This document shows, in pieces, positions 9,100-18,358 of a stretch of DNA of 64,000 bases. The notes below the pieces were generated by a model. The model was not told the origin of the DNA, did no database searches, and saw nothing but the letters and a program-made list of their open reading frames with translations. The DNA is taken from NCBI GenBank assembly GCA_021200565.1, contig JAJQGJ010000019.1, positions 62,001-126,000 of the forward strand, given 5' to 3'. Every line of letters starts with the position of its first letter. Within the stretch, counting starts at the first letter, position 1. The position numbers were made by a program, and so were the translations under genes. This DNA comes from Oscillospiraceae bacterium. Lineage in GTDB: Bacteria > Bacillota > Clostridia > Oscillospirales > Ruminococcaceae.

Positions 9100-10749
9100 A
9101 TGAAAACAAATTGGCGCAGAATTCTTGCTGTACTTCTTTCTGCTATCATGCTTCTTTCTCTCGTAGCTTGCGGCTCAACCTCAAGCGATGACAGCGGTAG
9201 CAACAGCGACAGTTCTGCAAACACCGACAGTTCTGATGTCGATACCAGCTCAATCTCCATCACCGTATGGTGCCCCGAAGCAGCAGTTGACCTCACAACA
9301 TCTCAGCTCGCAGCTTATAACGAAGCTAACGGCACTTCCATCAACTTCACCGTTGAGGCAGTTGGTGAGGGCGAAGCCGCAACCAACATGATCACTGACG
9401 TTACTGCCGGTGCAGACATCTTCTTCTTCGCTCAGGACCAGCTCGCAAGACTTGTCCAGGCAGGAGCACTCACTCAGGTTTCCAGCTCTTTGGCTGACAC
9501 CATCACCTCTGAGAACGATGCAGGTGCTGTAGCAGCTGCAACCGTTTCTGGCGGTATCTATGCATTCCCGCTCACCTCTGATAACGGCTACTTCGTATAC
9601 TATGACAAGAGCGTTATCACCGACGAGTCCGTTCTCGAAGATCAGACTGCTCTTATCGAAGCTGTTTCTGCAGCTGGTAAGACCATCGCTTTCGAGCTCA
9701 CCGACTCCGGTTGGTATGCAGCATCCTACTTCTTCGCAACAGGTTGCGTATCTGACTGGTCAACCGATGATGACGGAACATTCACCGGCTACACTGATAC
9801 CTTCAATTCTGAAGCAGGTATCGCAGCTGCCAAGGGAATGGCTGAACTCATCAACAGCTCAGTATTCGTTAACTCTTCTTCCGCAGCTTCCTTCTCAAGC
9901 GACGCTGCTGTAGTAGTTACCGGTACCTGGGACTACACCACCGCTTCTGAAGCTTTGGGCGACAACCTCGGTTGCACCGACCTCTGGAGCTTCACCGTTG
10001 ACGGCGAAACCTACCACTTAGGCTCTTACTCTGGTAACAAGCTTCTTGGTGTCAAGCCTCAGACTGACGCTACCAAGGCTGCTTACTGCCAGTCAGTAGC
10101 TGCTTACCTTTCTGGCGAAGCTTGCCAGCAGGAAAGATTCGACACCCTCGCTTGGGGTCCTTCAAACGTAAACGTTCAGGCTAGTGATGCTGTCCAGGAG
10201 AACATCGCTCTCGCAGCACTCGCAGCTCAGAACGAATATGGCACTCCTCAGGGTCAGTATCCGAACGCTTGGTGGGATACCTCCAAGGCAATCGGTGCTT
10301 CCATCCAGGCTCTCGGAACCACTTCTCCCGCTGATTCCGACCTCCAGTCCATCCTCGACACCTACACCGCTGGTATTGAGAGCATTCTCTCGAGTGCTTC
10401 CACTGCATGCTGGGTTATCGTTGGTGACATGGACGTAAGCTGGAGCTGCACTGGTGGCGAAAACGGCGAATATGTCCTCACCGAGAATCAGGTTGAGTCC
10501 GACGATCCTTACGTTGGTATCTGGGAATATGACATCACTGTTACCGGTGAATCCGGATTCAGAGTTGTTATGTACGGCGCTTGGGATGCTGGCGACTACG
10601 ATGCTTCCGGTATCGGTTACACTCACCTTGCTGAAGGCTCTGTAGGAACTGAGGGCGGAGACAACAATATCGTTGTTGATCCCGGTTCTTACCATGTAAC
10701 TCTCGACACCACCGGCGATGCACCTGTTATCACCGTTACAGCTAACTGA
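9100..10749 (+). CDS. sugar ABC transporter binding lipoprotein with extra C-terminal beta domain
   Basis: Extracellular oligosaccharide receptor of the MalE/GanS type, 549 residues. The lipobox is SLVACG (Cys about 27), followed by a Ser/Asp/Thr-rich linker and a family 1 binding-protein fold to about residue 425. The remaining 120 residues (from WVIVGDMDVSW) are not part of that fold: they read as a beta-sandwich with aromatic residues (YVGIWEYDITV, SYHVTLD) like the SusE/SusF starch-binding modules, so the receptor may carry a built-in polysaccharide-binding domain. Strong AAGGAGG ribosome site. A terminator hairpin separates it from the permeases, which would raise its level relative to them. 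Confidence 0.88.
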   Translation: MKTNWRRILAVLLSAIMLLSLVACGSTSSDDSGSNSDSSANTDSSDVDTSSISITVWCPEAAVDLTTSQLAAYNEANGTSINFTVEAVGEGEAATNMITDVTAGADIFFFAQDQLARLVQAGALTQVSSSLADTITSENDAGAVAAATVSGGIYAFPLTSDNGYFVYYDKSVITDESVLEDQTALIEAVSAAGKTIAFELTDSGWYAASYFFATGCVSDWSTDDDGTFTGYTDTFNSEAGIAAAKGMAELINSSVFVNSSSAASFSSDAAVVVTGTWDYTTASEALGDNLGCTDLWSFTVDGETYHLGSYSGNKLLGVKPQTDATKAAYCQSVAAYLSGEACQQERFDTLAWGPSNVNVQASDAVQENIALAALAAQNEYGTPQGQYPNAWWDTSKAIGASIQALGTTSPADSDLQSILDTYTAGIESILSSASTACWVIVGDMDVSWSCTGGENGEYVLTENQVESDDPYVGIWEYDITVTGESGFRVVMYGAWDAGDYDASGIGYTHLAEGSVGTEGGDNNIVVDPGSYHVTLDTTGDAPVITVTAN

Positions 10750-10790
10750 TTCGTTCAGTCTAACTGAAAAACTAATTTAACATCAACCGA

Positions 10791-10827
10791 AGGGGGTTGG
10801 GGTCGTCCCCGACCTCCTTTTGTTTTT
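10791..10827 (+). terminator. intra-operon terminator between binding protein and permeases
   Basis: Twelve-pair stem AGGGGGTTGGGG / CCCCGACCTCCT with two G-U pairs and a TCGT tetraloop, followed by TTTTGTTTTT. Partial read-through would give the usual excess of receptor over membrane components. Confidence 0.85.
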
Positions 10828-10891
10828 CCATTTCTGAGTAGGAAAAGGGCAGCCCACCCGATGTAAGGGTAATATCTATAGGAGGATAGAA

Positions 10892-12427
10892 ATGGCTGAT
10901 AAAATAACCGATCAAGAACTGAGATACCTGCATTACAACAAGCCGATGAGACTGCTCTTTTCCATCGCAAACTTTTTTACAAGCCTTCCGAAAAAGCTCT
11001 TGAACCTCATCTTTGCAATAGGCAGAGCTTTCAAAAGCCTCGGGCTTGCGATTGCGAACGAATGCATAGACATAGTCACGACATTCATAAACGGCGACTG
11101 GAAAACAAAACTCTCATTTATCATCATGGGCTTCGGCTCTATTGCAAGAGGACAGATTTTAAGGGGAATCCTGTTTTTGCTGTTTGAGATAGTTTTCGTT
11201 GTCTACACCGCTCTTTGGGGAGTAACGTGGATCGCAAAGCTTACACTTAAGAACCTCACTCCGACCACTACACAGATGGTCACAACCACAGTTGCCGGCA
11301 TCGATATGGAGGTTGAAACCACCATCTACGGCGACAACACTTTGCAGATTCTTATTTACGGAGTTCTCTCCATCCTCTTTGTTTTCTGCTTCATCTATAC
11401 TTGGCGCTTAAACGTCAGACAGAATAAAGAGGCTGAGGCAATCCTGGCGAGCGGCAAGAAGCTCAAGTCCGGAAAGGACGACTTAAAGTCCCTCGTCGAT
11501 GACCAGTTCCACAAGACTGTTCTTGCACTCCCTGTTTTAGGTATCGTAATCTTCACTGTAATCCCGATACTCTTAATGATTATGATAGCCTTCACCAACT
11601 ACGATTTCAACCACACTCCTCCTGTAAATATGTTTGAATGGGTAGGATGGACCAACTTCAACCAGCTCTTCACATGGGGCAACGGAACCTCGACCTTCTC
11701 GGCAACGTTCGGCGAGCTCCTTTCGTGGACACTTATCTGGGCGTTCTTCGCAACGTTCACTAACTACTTCCTTGGAATGCTCGTTGCAATGATGATCAAC
11801 AAGAAGGGCATAAAGCTTAAGAAGCTCTGGAGAGGAATTCTGGTTCTGACAATCGCTATTCCTCAGTTCATCTCGCTCCTCTATGTTTCGAAGATGTTCT
11901 CTGATGAGGGTCTTGTCAACAGATTCTTAATCAATAATGGCGTTGTCTCGACGGCAATTCCGTTCTGGACAGATCCGACGATGGCAAGAGTCATGGTAAT
12001 TCTCGTCAACATCTGGGTTGGCGTTCCGTATCTCATGCTCATCACAACTGGTGTTCTCATGAATATCCCGTCTGACCTCTATGAGTCTGCTAGAATCGAC
12101 GGCGCAAACCCCGTCCAGCAGTACTTCAAGATCACTCTTCCTTATATGTTCTTCGTTACCGGACCATACCTCTTAACGAGCTTCACCGGAAACATGAACA
12201 ACTTCAATGTCATCTATCTCCTGACAGGCGGCGCACCCTACACGCTTTCAGACAGTGCAGGAAAGACCGACCTTTTGATCACTTGGCTCTATCGACTGAC
12301 CGTAACTAATAACGACTACAAGACAGCGGCAGTCATCGGTATTATGGTATTCGTAGTCGTGGCGGTAATTTCGTTGATTGTATACAACGTCCTGCCGTCT
12401 ATGAAGAATGAGGAGGACTTCCAGTAA
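10892..12427 (+). CDS. sugar ABC transporter permease, MalF/GanP type
   Basis: First membrane subunit of the oligosaccharide importer, 511 residues. A long N-terminal part contains an amphipathic segment, one hydrophobic hairpin around 70-115 and another membrane segment near 150 before the core permease domain. The coupling (EAA) loop is YESARIDGANPVQQYFKITLP (about 390). The long N-terminus is characteristic of MalF/GanP-like subunits. Start ATG 10892 follows AGGAGG. Its stop overlaps the next start by one base (TAATG). Confidence 0.92.
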   Translation: MADKITDQELRYLHYNKPMRLLFSIANFFTSLPKKLLNLIFAIGRAFKSLGLAIANECIDIVTTFINGDWKTKLSFIIMGFGSIARGQILRGILFLLFEIVFVVYTALWGVTWIAKLTLKNLTPTTTQMVTTTVAGIDMEVETTIYGDNTLQILIYGVLSILFVFCFIYTWRLNVRQNKEAEAILASGKKLKSGKDDLKSLVDDQFHKTVLALPVLGIVIFTVIPILLMIMIAFTNYDFNHTPPVNMFEWVGWTNFNQLFTWGNGTSTFSATFGELLSWTLIWAFFATFTNYFLGMLVAMMINKKGIKLKKLWRGILVLTIAIPQFISLLYVSKMFSDEGLVNRFLINNGVVSTAIPFWTDPTMARVMVILVNIWVGVPYLMLITTGVLMNIPSDLYESARIDGANPVQQYFKITLPYMFFVTGPYLLTSFTGNMNNFNVIYLLTGGAPYTLSDSAGKTDLLITWLYRLTVTNNDYKTAAVIGIMVFVVVAVISLIVYNVLPSMKNEEDFQ

Positions 12428-13284
12428 TGAAAAAGGCATCAAGTATCCACAGAAACAGAATACTTTCCAACACCGCCATCTACATAATCCTTGTTGTCAT
12501 GTCGATAGTCTGGCTGATACCGTTTGTATTCATCTTACTCCAGTCCTTCCGTACTGAAAACACATGGATGGTTGGATATGTCATCCCTCAGCAGTGGGGA
12601 ATTGATAACTACATAAATCTTTTCACACAGACCTCATTCCTCCAGTGGTATAAGAACACTCTCATCATAGCTGGATGCAACGCAGTTTTGCAGACCTTCA
12701 TGGTCACGATGATGGCTTATGCTCTTTCACGTCTTCGTTTCAAGGGCAGAAAGTTCCTTATGAACGCAATGTTAGTCCTCGGAATGTTCCCGGGCTTCTT
12801 GACGATGATTATCCTTTACTACATCTTGAAGAGCATGGGTCTCACTCAGGAGGGTGCAGTTCCAGGCTTGATCCTCGTCAACTTTGCTTCCTCAGGTATG
12901 GGCTACTACGTATTCAAGGGCTTCCTTGATACGATTCCAAAGAGCCTCGACGAGGCAGCAAGAGTCGATGGTGCTACAAGGTTCCAGGTTATGCGCAAGA
13001 TCATACTCCCGCTTTCGAAGCCGATTATGATCTACACCATACTGACGGCATTCATGGCACCATGGGCTGACTACATCTTCGCATCGTACATAGCGTTCGG
13101 CACGTCGAGCGGCTATAACGTAGCAGTCGGACTTTATTCCTGGCTGACGAAAGACATGATCAACTCGAACTACACGCTGTTCTGCGCCGGAGGCGTTTGC
13201 ATAGCGATTCCGATAACAATTCTGTTTATGTGCCTGCAGAAATACTATGTTGAAGGCGTCACCGGTGGCGCAGTCAAAGGATAA
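12427..13284 (+). CDS. sugar ABC transporter permease, MalG/GanQ type
   Basis: Second membrane subunit, 285 residues with six membrane segments. The EAA loop LDEAARVDGATRFQVMRKIILP (about 178-199) would contact the ATPase. Overlaps the previous gene by one base, and is 15 bases from the ATPase gene. The pair resembles GanP/GanQ of galactan loci; specificity is inferred from the two neighbouring GH53 genes. Confidence 0.93.
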   Translation: MKKASSIHRNRILSNTAIYIILVVMSIVWLIPFVFILLQSFRTENTWMVGYVIPQQWGIDNYINLFTQTSFLQWYKNTLIIAGCNAVLQTFMVTMMAYALSRLRFKGRKFLMNAMLVLGMFPGFLTMIILYYILKSMGLTQEGAVPGLILVNFASSGMGYYVFKGFLDTIPKSLDEAARVDGATRFQVMRKIILPLSKPIMIYTILTAFMAPWADYIFASYIAFGTSSGYNVAVGLYSWLTKDMINSNYTLFCAGGVCIAIPITILFMCLQKYYVEGVTGGAVKG

Positions 13285-13299
13285 TAGGAGGGAAGACAT

Positions 13300-14520
13300 A
13301 TGGCAACAGTCAAACTTACAAATGTTAAAAAAGTATACGACAAGAACGTCGTTGCGGTTCAGGACTTCAATCTTGACATCGCCGATCAGGAGTTTGTCGT
13401 TTTCGTAGGACCTTCCGGCTGTGGAAAGTCAACAACGCTTCGAATGATAGCAGGTCTTGAGGATATATCAGAGGGTACGGTCGAGATTGACGGCGTAGTC
13501 GTCAACGACCTTGAGCCTCGTGACAGAGATATTGCAATGGTATTCCAGAACTATGCACTCTATCCTCATCTCACAGTATTTGAGAACATCGCATTCCCAT
13601 TAAGACTCAAGAAAGTCAATAACGACGTAGTCTATGAAAAGGTTACACAGGTTGCAGACATCCTTGACATCACCGATTACCTCATGCGTAAGCCCAGAGC
13701 TCTTTCCGGCGGTCAGAGACAGAGAGTCGCAATCGGCAGAGCTATGGTCAGAGACGCAAAGGTTCTCCTCATGGACGAACCGCTCTCAAACCTCGATGCT
13801 AAGCTTCGTAACCAGATGAGAGCTGAGATAATTCTTCTTAGAAAGAGAATCAACTCTACATTTATCTATGTAACCCATGATCAGACCGAGGCTATGACCT
13901 TGGGAGACAGAATCGTCATTATGAAGGATGGCTTCATCCAGCAGGTAGGAACGCCTGAAGAGGTATTCGACATGCCCGTAAACCTCTTCGTTGCCGGCTT
14001 CATCGGAGCTCCCCAGATGAACTTCTATAAAACCGAGCTCGTCAGAGAGGGCGACGACTACTATGTCACTCCTTTCGGAACCAAGATGAAGGTCAGCGAC
14101 AAGAAGGCTGAGGGCTTGCGTGAGAGGGGAGTTGAATCCCAGAGCATAGTCTTAGGCGTCAGACCCGAGCATATCACTCAGGGAACACCTGGAGCTGAAG
14201 ATTCGTTCACCGCAACCATCGTCGTAAACGAGATGATGGGAAGTGAATTCCATCTTCACACAAAATGCCCCGATGAGGATGAATCCGAGTGCATCGTAAG
14301 AATTCCTACGCTCAAGCTTGATCACGAACAGCGTGCCGCTCTCGCTGCAGGAAATGAAATCAATATCGCCTTCGGCGGTGAGGCAATGCACCTCTTCGAT
14401 CCCGCAACCGAAAGAAATCTTTTGGCTGACTACGGAAGCTCCGAAGAGCCTGCAGGAGAATATGACTATAGTGATGTATCTTCAGAAGAACCCTATCCGG
14501 AGGATATAATCAATGGATAA
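13300..14520 (+). CDS. sugar ABC transporter ATPase, MsmX/UgpC family
   Basis: Energises the importer, 406 residues. Walker A is GPSGCGKST, Q-loop MVFQNYALYPH, signature LSGGQRQRVA, Walker B VLLMDEPLSNLD and switch histidine VTHDQ. After about residue 235 a TOBE/MalK-like regulatory domain follows. The C-terminal tail is acidic and longer than usual. Ribosome site GGAGGG. An operon-dedicated ATPase contrasts with species that use one shared MsmX. Its end overlaps the following unknown gene by eight bases. Confidence 0.95.
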   Translation: MATVKLTNVKKVYDKNVVAVQDFNLDIADQEFVVFVGPSGCGKSTTLRMIAGLEDISEGTVEIDGVVVNDLEPRDRDIAMVFQNYALYPHLTVFENIAFPLRLKKVNNDVVYEKVTQVADILDITDYLMRKPRALSGGQRQRVAIGRAMVRDAKVLLMDEPLSNLDAKLRNQMRAEIILLRKRINSTFIYVTHDQTEAMTLGDRIVIMKDGFIQQVGTPEEVFDMPVNLFVAGFIGAPQMNFYKTELVREGDDYYVTPFGTKMKVSDKKAEGLRERGVESQSIVLGVRPEHITQGTPGAEDSFTATIVVNEMMGSEFHLHTKCPDEDESECIVRIPTLKLDHEQRAALAAGNEINIAFGGEAMHLFDPATERNLLADYGSSEEPAGEYDYSDVSSEEPYPEDIING

Positions 14521-16333
14521 GTTCATAGTAAATATAATCCACCGCCCGGAGCTTTCTCCAGAATATGCGGAGAAGGTAACTGGCAGAGGAAAGAAAGAAA
14601 ATGTCGGTGCTGACGACCTGCACGATGAATCGCTCGACATATTCATCTTCCAGCAGGCAACCGCACACGCAAACGGACTAAAAACCACAATCCAGATAAC
14701 CTATGCTTCGCTATTCAATGACATTATTGTTGAAATGGCAAAGCGTGACCACGAGGTTTATGGCGACGAAATCGCCCTGAGTCTTCTGGGACTTCCCTGC
14801 AAGCAGTTCAAGGAAAAGTATAAGACCAAGGACTTCTGCATCTGGATGTTCTCAGAAGAGGACAAGATGGCAATCATTGATGACTGCTTCTCGCTCTTCT
14901 ATGAGAAGTTCGGCTTCTATCCTGCGTCAACTGGCTCGTATTACCTGGATGCTTTCTGCATCAACTATATAAAGGAGAAGTACCCGTCTGTCACATGTGC
15001 AGTAGCCACCTGCTGGGAAGAGGGTCCGAAAGCCTATCACACCTGCAACAACAGCTGGTACACCTTCATGGATGGCGGACCGTGGGCGCCCTGGATTCCC
15101 TCGAAGCACAACACCCATTGCCCCGCAATGAACAAGGCTGACGACAGTGGAATTGTTGCAATCCCACATCTCTCAAGAGACCTCATCGCCTGCTTCGACG
15201 GAAACGGCTCCAACTTCGGAACCCACCCACAGAATGTCTTAAGAGGCTTGGTCTACAAAGACAACGAGCTTCCGTACTTCTTCAATCTTGTCGACCAGTA
15301 CAGACACCTTGGAAAGTATAATAACGGTCTTTCGTACAACATGGTCTTCGTCGGACCCGGCTGGCTCAACAAAGCCGGAAGATGGGAAGCACCATATGAA
15401 CTCCTGAAGAAGTCCTATGAGGACGGAATGGCTTACTACGGCAAGCTCAAAAAAGAGGGCAAGTGCGACGACATGACCATGAGCGAATTCGCCGACTACT
15501 ACCGCTCGGTGAAGAGCTACGATGAGCCGGAGGTTGCACTCTGGAAGGACATTCTCTATGGTTCGCAGAAGCAGTATTTCTGGTATTGCGACCCGTATAT
15601 GAGAGCATGTCTCGACTTCAACCAGGGCGGAGCTATGATAGATTTGCGCCCATACGTCGCCCAGCTCGACTGGAAGTGCGGCATAGGAACCGATCATGTC
15701 TATGACGCATCGTATCCGTATCTCATTCAGGCTAACTACCGTGCTGGTTACTTCACCCACTATGCAGGAGCCGGAACTGTCAAGTCTCTCAAGGTTTCCT
15801 GCGGCAGTGAAGAGATCGACCTGGCATTAGTCAGATGCAAGGCAAGCTGGTCAAAAGATGGCGACGACACCGTCATCACGACAACTCCGGTTGAAATTGA
15901 ATTCCAGGACTTCACGATGGAGCTTCAGTCGAAGGTCACATTCAAGCGTGGAACTGGCGAGGTAATCATTGAGAGAAATATCTTAAATGATATAGGCGAT
16001 CACGAGGTCACGTTCGATGAGTACTTCACCGGCGCATTCGGCACAACCGAATATCAGTCGGATATGACTAAGATCAAGCTCATCTGTGAGAGCGAGTCAG
16101 AGAGTGAGACTGTCGACTTCAACTACAAGTGCAGAATAGTCGACGTTAAGAACGCCACTTCGGTAAGAGCGGTTATCCCGGACGTTGAAACTATAGTCGA
16201 AATGACCGGCGACAACGACATAGGAGAGTTCGAGGAAGGTCATGCTTTCTCGCCGTCCTATCGCATCTCGCTTAAAAAGAAGCTTAATAAGGGAGGTATG
16301 AGAACATGTCTCAAGCTAAGAAAGGCAGACTGA
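14513..16333 (+). CDS. unrecognised 606-residue protein of the galactan locus, possible carbohydrate-active enzyme
   Basis: I cannot assign a family with certainty. No signal peptide, so cytoplasmic. The first 160 residues alternate helix and strand like a NodB/GH57 (beta/alpha)7 barrel: HANGLKTTIQITYASL, DEIALSLLG and FGFYPASTGSYYLDAF resemble the strand ends of that fold. The middle (150-400) is rich in Trp, Tyr, His and Asp (WEEGPKAYH, GGPWAPWIPSKHNTHCP, CDPYMRACLDF), as in sugar-binding clefts. From about 415 on the sequence is all-beta, as in GH accessory domains. It overlaps the ABC ATPase by eight bases and takes the place where gan loci carry a GH42 beta-galactosidase, so an exo-acting role on imported galacto-oligosaccharides is plausible (inference). 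Confidence 0.6.
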   Translation: MDKFIVNIIHRPELSPEYAEKVTGRGKKENVGADDLHDESLDIFIFQQATAHANGLKTTIQITYASLFNDIIVEMAKRDHEVYGDEIALSLLGLPCKQFKEKYKTKDFCIWMFSEEDKMAIIDDCFSLFYEKFGFYPASTGSYYLDAFCINYIKEKYPSVTCAVATCWEEGPKAYHTCNNSWYTFMDGGPWAPWIPSKHNTHCPAMNKADDSGIVAIPHLSRDLIACFDGNGSNFGTHPQNVLRGLVYKDNELPYFFNLVDQYRHLGKYNNGLSYNMVFVGPGWLNKAGRWEAPYELLKKSYEDGMAYYGKLKKEGKCDDMTMSEFADYYRSVKSYDEPEVALWKDILYGSQKQYFWYCDPYMRACLDFNQGGAMIDLRPYVAQLDWKCGIGTDHVYDASYPYLIQANYRAGYFTHYAGAGTVKSLKVSCGSEEIDLALVRCKASWSKDGDDTVITTTPVEIEFQDFTMELQSKVTFKRGTGEVIIERNILNDIGDHEVTFDEYFTGAFGTTEYQSDMTKIKLICESESESETVDFNYKCRIVDVKNATSVRAVIPDVETIVEMTGDNDIGEFEEGHAFSPSYRISLKKKLNKGGMRTCLKLRKAD

Positions 16334-16566
16334 ACTATCGCTGTCCCCAGTGCTTCCAGCGTGACATAGACATGGATCTGTTCTATGACGAGAAGAAGGA
16401 AGAGTACTATTGCCTTCGCTGCTGCTTCCGTGGTGATGAGGAGAAAATCCTTCGCATGAACGAGCAGATCAAGGACAAATATGGTCTCATCATGGCAAGA
16501 ATCGACTCCTTCGGAGACGACGCCGGAGACCTCGAGTATCATACCTACAAAAAGGGCGAACTTTAA
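16306..16566 (+). CDS. small zinc-ribbon protein
   Basis: An 86-residue protein with two cysteine knuckles, YRCPQC (residues 11-16) and YCLRCC (34-39), that should bind one zinc ion. The rest is acidic and helical. GGAGGT ribosome site 7 bases before ATG; the start lies 28 bases inside the preceding 606-residue gene, so expression is tightly coupled and a direct partner role is likely. Function not known. Confidence 0.75.
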   Translation: MSQAKKGRLNYRCPQCFQRDIDMDLFYDEKKEEYYCLRCCFRGDEEKILRMNEQIKDKYGLIMARIDSFGDDAGDLEYHTYKKGEL

Positions 16567-16580
16567 TCTTTAAAGCGGCA

Positions 16581-16621
16581 ACGGTGCAGCTGCGGCGATT
16601 TCGCCGTGACTGCGCCGTTTT
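16581..16621 (+). terminator. intrinsic terminator ending the importer operon
   Basis: Outer stem ACGGTGCAG / CTGCGCCGT enclosing an inner CGGCG / CGCCG hairpin, followed by TTTT. Confidence 0.8.
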
Positions 16622-16622
16622 C

Positions 16623-16658
16623 AATGCGTAATTCGTAATGCGTAATGCGTAATTATGA
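16623..16658. repeat. short tandem repeat of CGTAAT units
   Basis: Four units of the AATGCGTAAT / AATTCGTAAT type directly after the operon terminator, same family as at 1162-1204 and 40254-40279. Confidence 0.8.
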
Positions 16659-16684
16659 ATATACGCCAACAATGGAGGTTCTAT

Positions 16685-18223
16685 ATGAAAAGACTTATTG
16701 CGCTGCTGCTGGCGTTTATGATAGTATTGACCGCTTGTGGCAGTACTGCGGATTCTGTCAGCAGCTACACCATGGCGGATGTGACTCTTCTTGAAGAGAA
16801 CATCCCAGATGACAACTATGGCAACTACTACGAAATTTTCGTCTATTCATTCTGTGATTCTGACGGAGACGGCATAGGCGACTTCAATGGCGTCACATCA
16901 AAATTAGACTATATAAGAGACCTCGGCTACACCGGAATCTGGTTTATGCCGATAACCGAGGGCTATTCCTACCATAAATACGACGTCACCGACTACTACA
17001 ACGTCGACTCACAGTTCGGCACTATGGAGGACTTCGAGAACTTAGTTTCGGAAGCCCACACACGTGGCATCAAGATTATAATTGACCTCGTTGTGAATCA
17101 CACCTCGAGCGAGCACCCGTGGTTCAAATCCGCCATCCAGAGCGCATGGAACGGCGACACTGAGGGAGAATATTACGACTACTATAACTTCTCCGAAACC
17201 GCTCTCGACGGCTACAGCTACTACGACGGCATCTACTATGAGGCGAGATTTACCTACAGCATGCCCGATCTGAATCTCGACAGCGAAAATGTCCGGTCAG
17301 AAATCGAGAACATAATCGAATTCTGGATAGGTAAGGGAGTTGACGGCTTCCGCCTTGACGCCTGCACCAGCTTCTACACCGGCGACTACAATAAGAGTGC
17401 CGAATTCTGCGCCTGGCTCACCGACGTCGCACAAGAGTATAATCCGGATGCATTCGTTGTCGGCGAGGTCTGGGAATCAGACTCCATTGTCAAAACCTAT
17501 TACGAAGTCGCTCCCGAAACCTCCTTCTTCGCATTCTCCGTCTCGCAGCAGGAGGGCTATGTCAACATGACCTTCTCGAACGCCTACCCGGCGAACTATT
17601 TCTGGACCTATGCGAACACCGTCTATAAGACCGCCAACAGCGGCGAGTCGATTGCGTGCCCGTTCCTTGACAACCACGACACCGGGCGCATCGCCGGCTC
17701 AGTCGGCAGGGACGAGAATAAGGTAAAATTCGCCTATGGGATGCTCTCACTTCTCAACGGCACGACGTTCACCTACTACGGCGACGAGATAGGAATGGTC
17801 GGCTCCGGAGACGATCCCAACAAACGCATCGCCATGCTCTGGGACAATTCGGGCGAAAACCTCACCGACAACCCTCCTGGAACGACAGCGTCAAGCTATG
17901 CTTTCGACGGCGTGGAGGAGCAGTATGCCGACGAAACCTCGATCCTCAATTACTACAAGAGGTGCAACAACATCCGCAACGCCTTCCCCGAGATAGCCCG
18001 GGGCGAAATGAAGATGACCTACTACAGCGACATGGACGTCCTGATCTTCTCGAAGACCTGGGAGGAGAGCACGATAACGATTGTCGTGAACTTCTCGACT
18101 GAAGAGAAAACTGTTGAGATGGACCTAGGCGAACTCCAGGCGGAGCTCGCAGTCGAAGGCAACTCAACCTATGAAAACGGCGTTCTGACAATGCCGATGT
18201 ATTCGTTTGCGGTGTTCAAATGA
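16685..18223 (+). CDS. secreted GH13 alpha-amylase-type lipoprotein
   Basis: Cleaves alpha-1,4-glucans outside the cell. The start is ATG 16685 (ribosome site TGGAGG), giving a lipobox VLTACG with Cys 18; the longer frame from 16655 begins in the repeat tract and is rejected. The GH13 regions are intact: DLVVNHTSS, GFRLDACTSF with the nucleophile Asp, VGEVWE with the acid/base Glu, and DNHDTGR. Total 512 residues, a barrel with a short C-terminal beta domain and no starch-binding module. It follows the terminator of the importer operon, so it is an independent unit. Confidence 0.93.
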   Translation: MKRLIALLLAFMIVLTACGSTADSVSSYTMADVTLLEENIPDDNYGNYYEIFVYSFCDSDGDGIGDFNGVTSKLDYIRDLGYTGIWFMPITEGYSYHKYDVTDYYNVDSQFGTMEDFENLVSEAHTRGIKIIIDLVVNHTSSEHPWFKSAIQSAWNGDTEGEYYDYYNFSETALDGYSYYDGIYYEARFTYSMPDLNLDSENVRSEIENIIEFWIGKGVDGFRLDACTSFYTGDYNKSAEFCAWLTDVAQEYNPDAFVVGEVWESDSIVKTYYEVAPETSFFAFSVSQQEGYVNMTFSNAYPANYFWTYANTVYKTANSGESIACPFLDNHDTGRIAGSVGRDENKVKFAYGMLSLLNGTTFTYYGDEIGMVGSGDDPNKRIAMLWDNSGENLTDNPPGTTASSYAFDGVEEQYADETSILNYYKRCNNIRNAFPEIARGEMKMTYYSDMDVLIFSKTWEESTITIVVNFSTEEKTVEMDLGELQAELAVEGNSTYENGVLTMPMYSFAVFK

Positions 18224-18225
18224 TT

Positions 18226-18296
18226 TGTAGGGGCGGATACACAAGTCGTTATGCGACTTGCACGTCTGGGAAATTATTTTGGTATCCGCTCCTACA
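18226..18296. repeat. MITE-like palindromic element, TGTAGGGGCGGAT family (copy 1, diverged)
   Basis: Terminal inverted repeats TGTAGGGGCGGATAC and GTATCCGCTCCTACA (14 of 15 match) enclosing an inner CAAGTCG / CGACTTG hairpin. Begins two bases after the GH13 stop codon. Confidence 0.8.
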
Positions 18297-18358
18297 TTTG
18301 TCGGCTACACCTAAACGCAACATTTGTCGGCTACGACGGCTGACACCGTCTTCGCCGA

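Noticed and set aside
18226-18296. Terminator for the GH13 gene
   Set aside because: It is a palindrome but lacks a T tract; it belongs to the TGTAGGGG repeat family, though it could still stabilise the 3' end.
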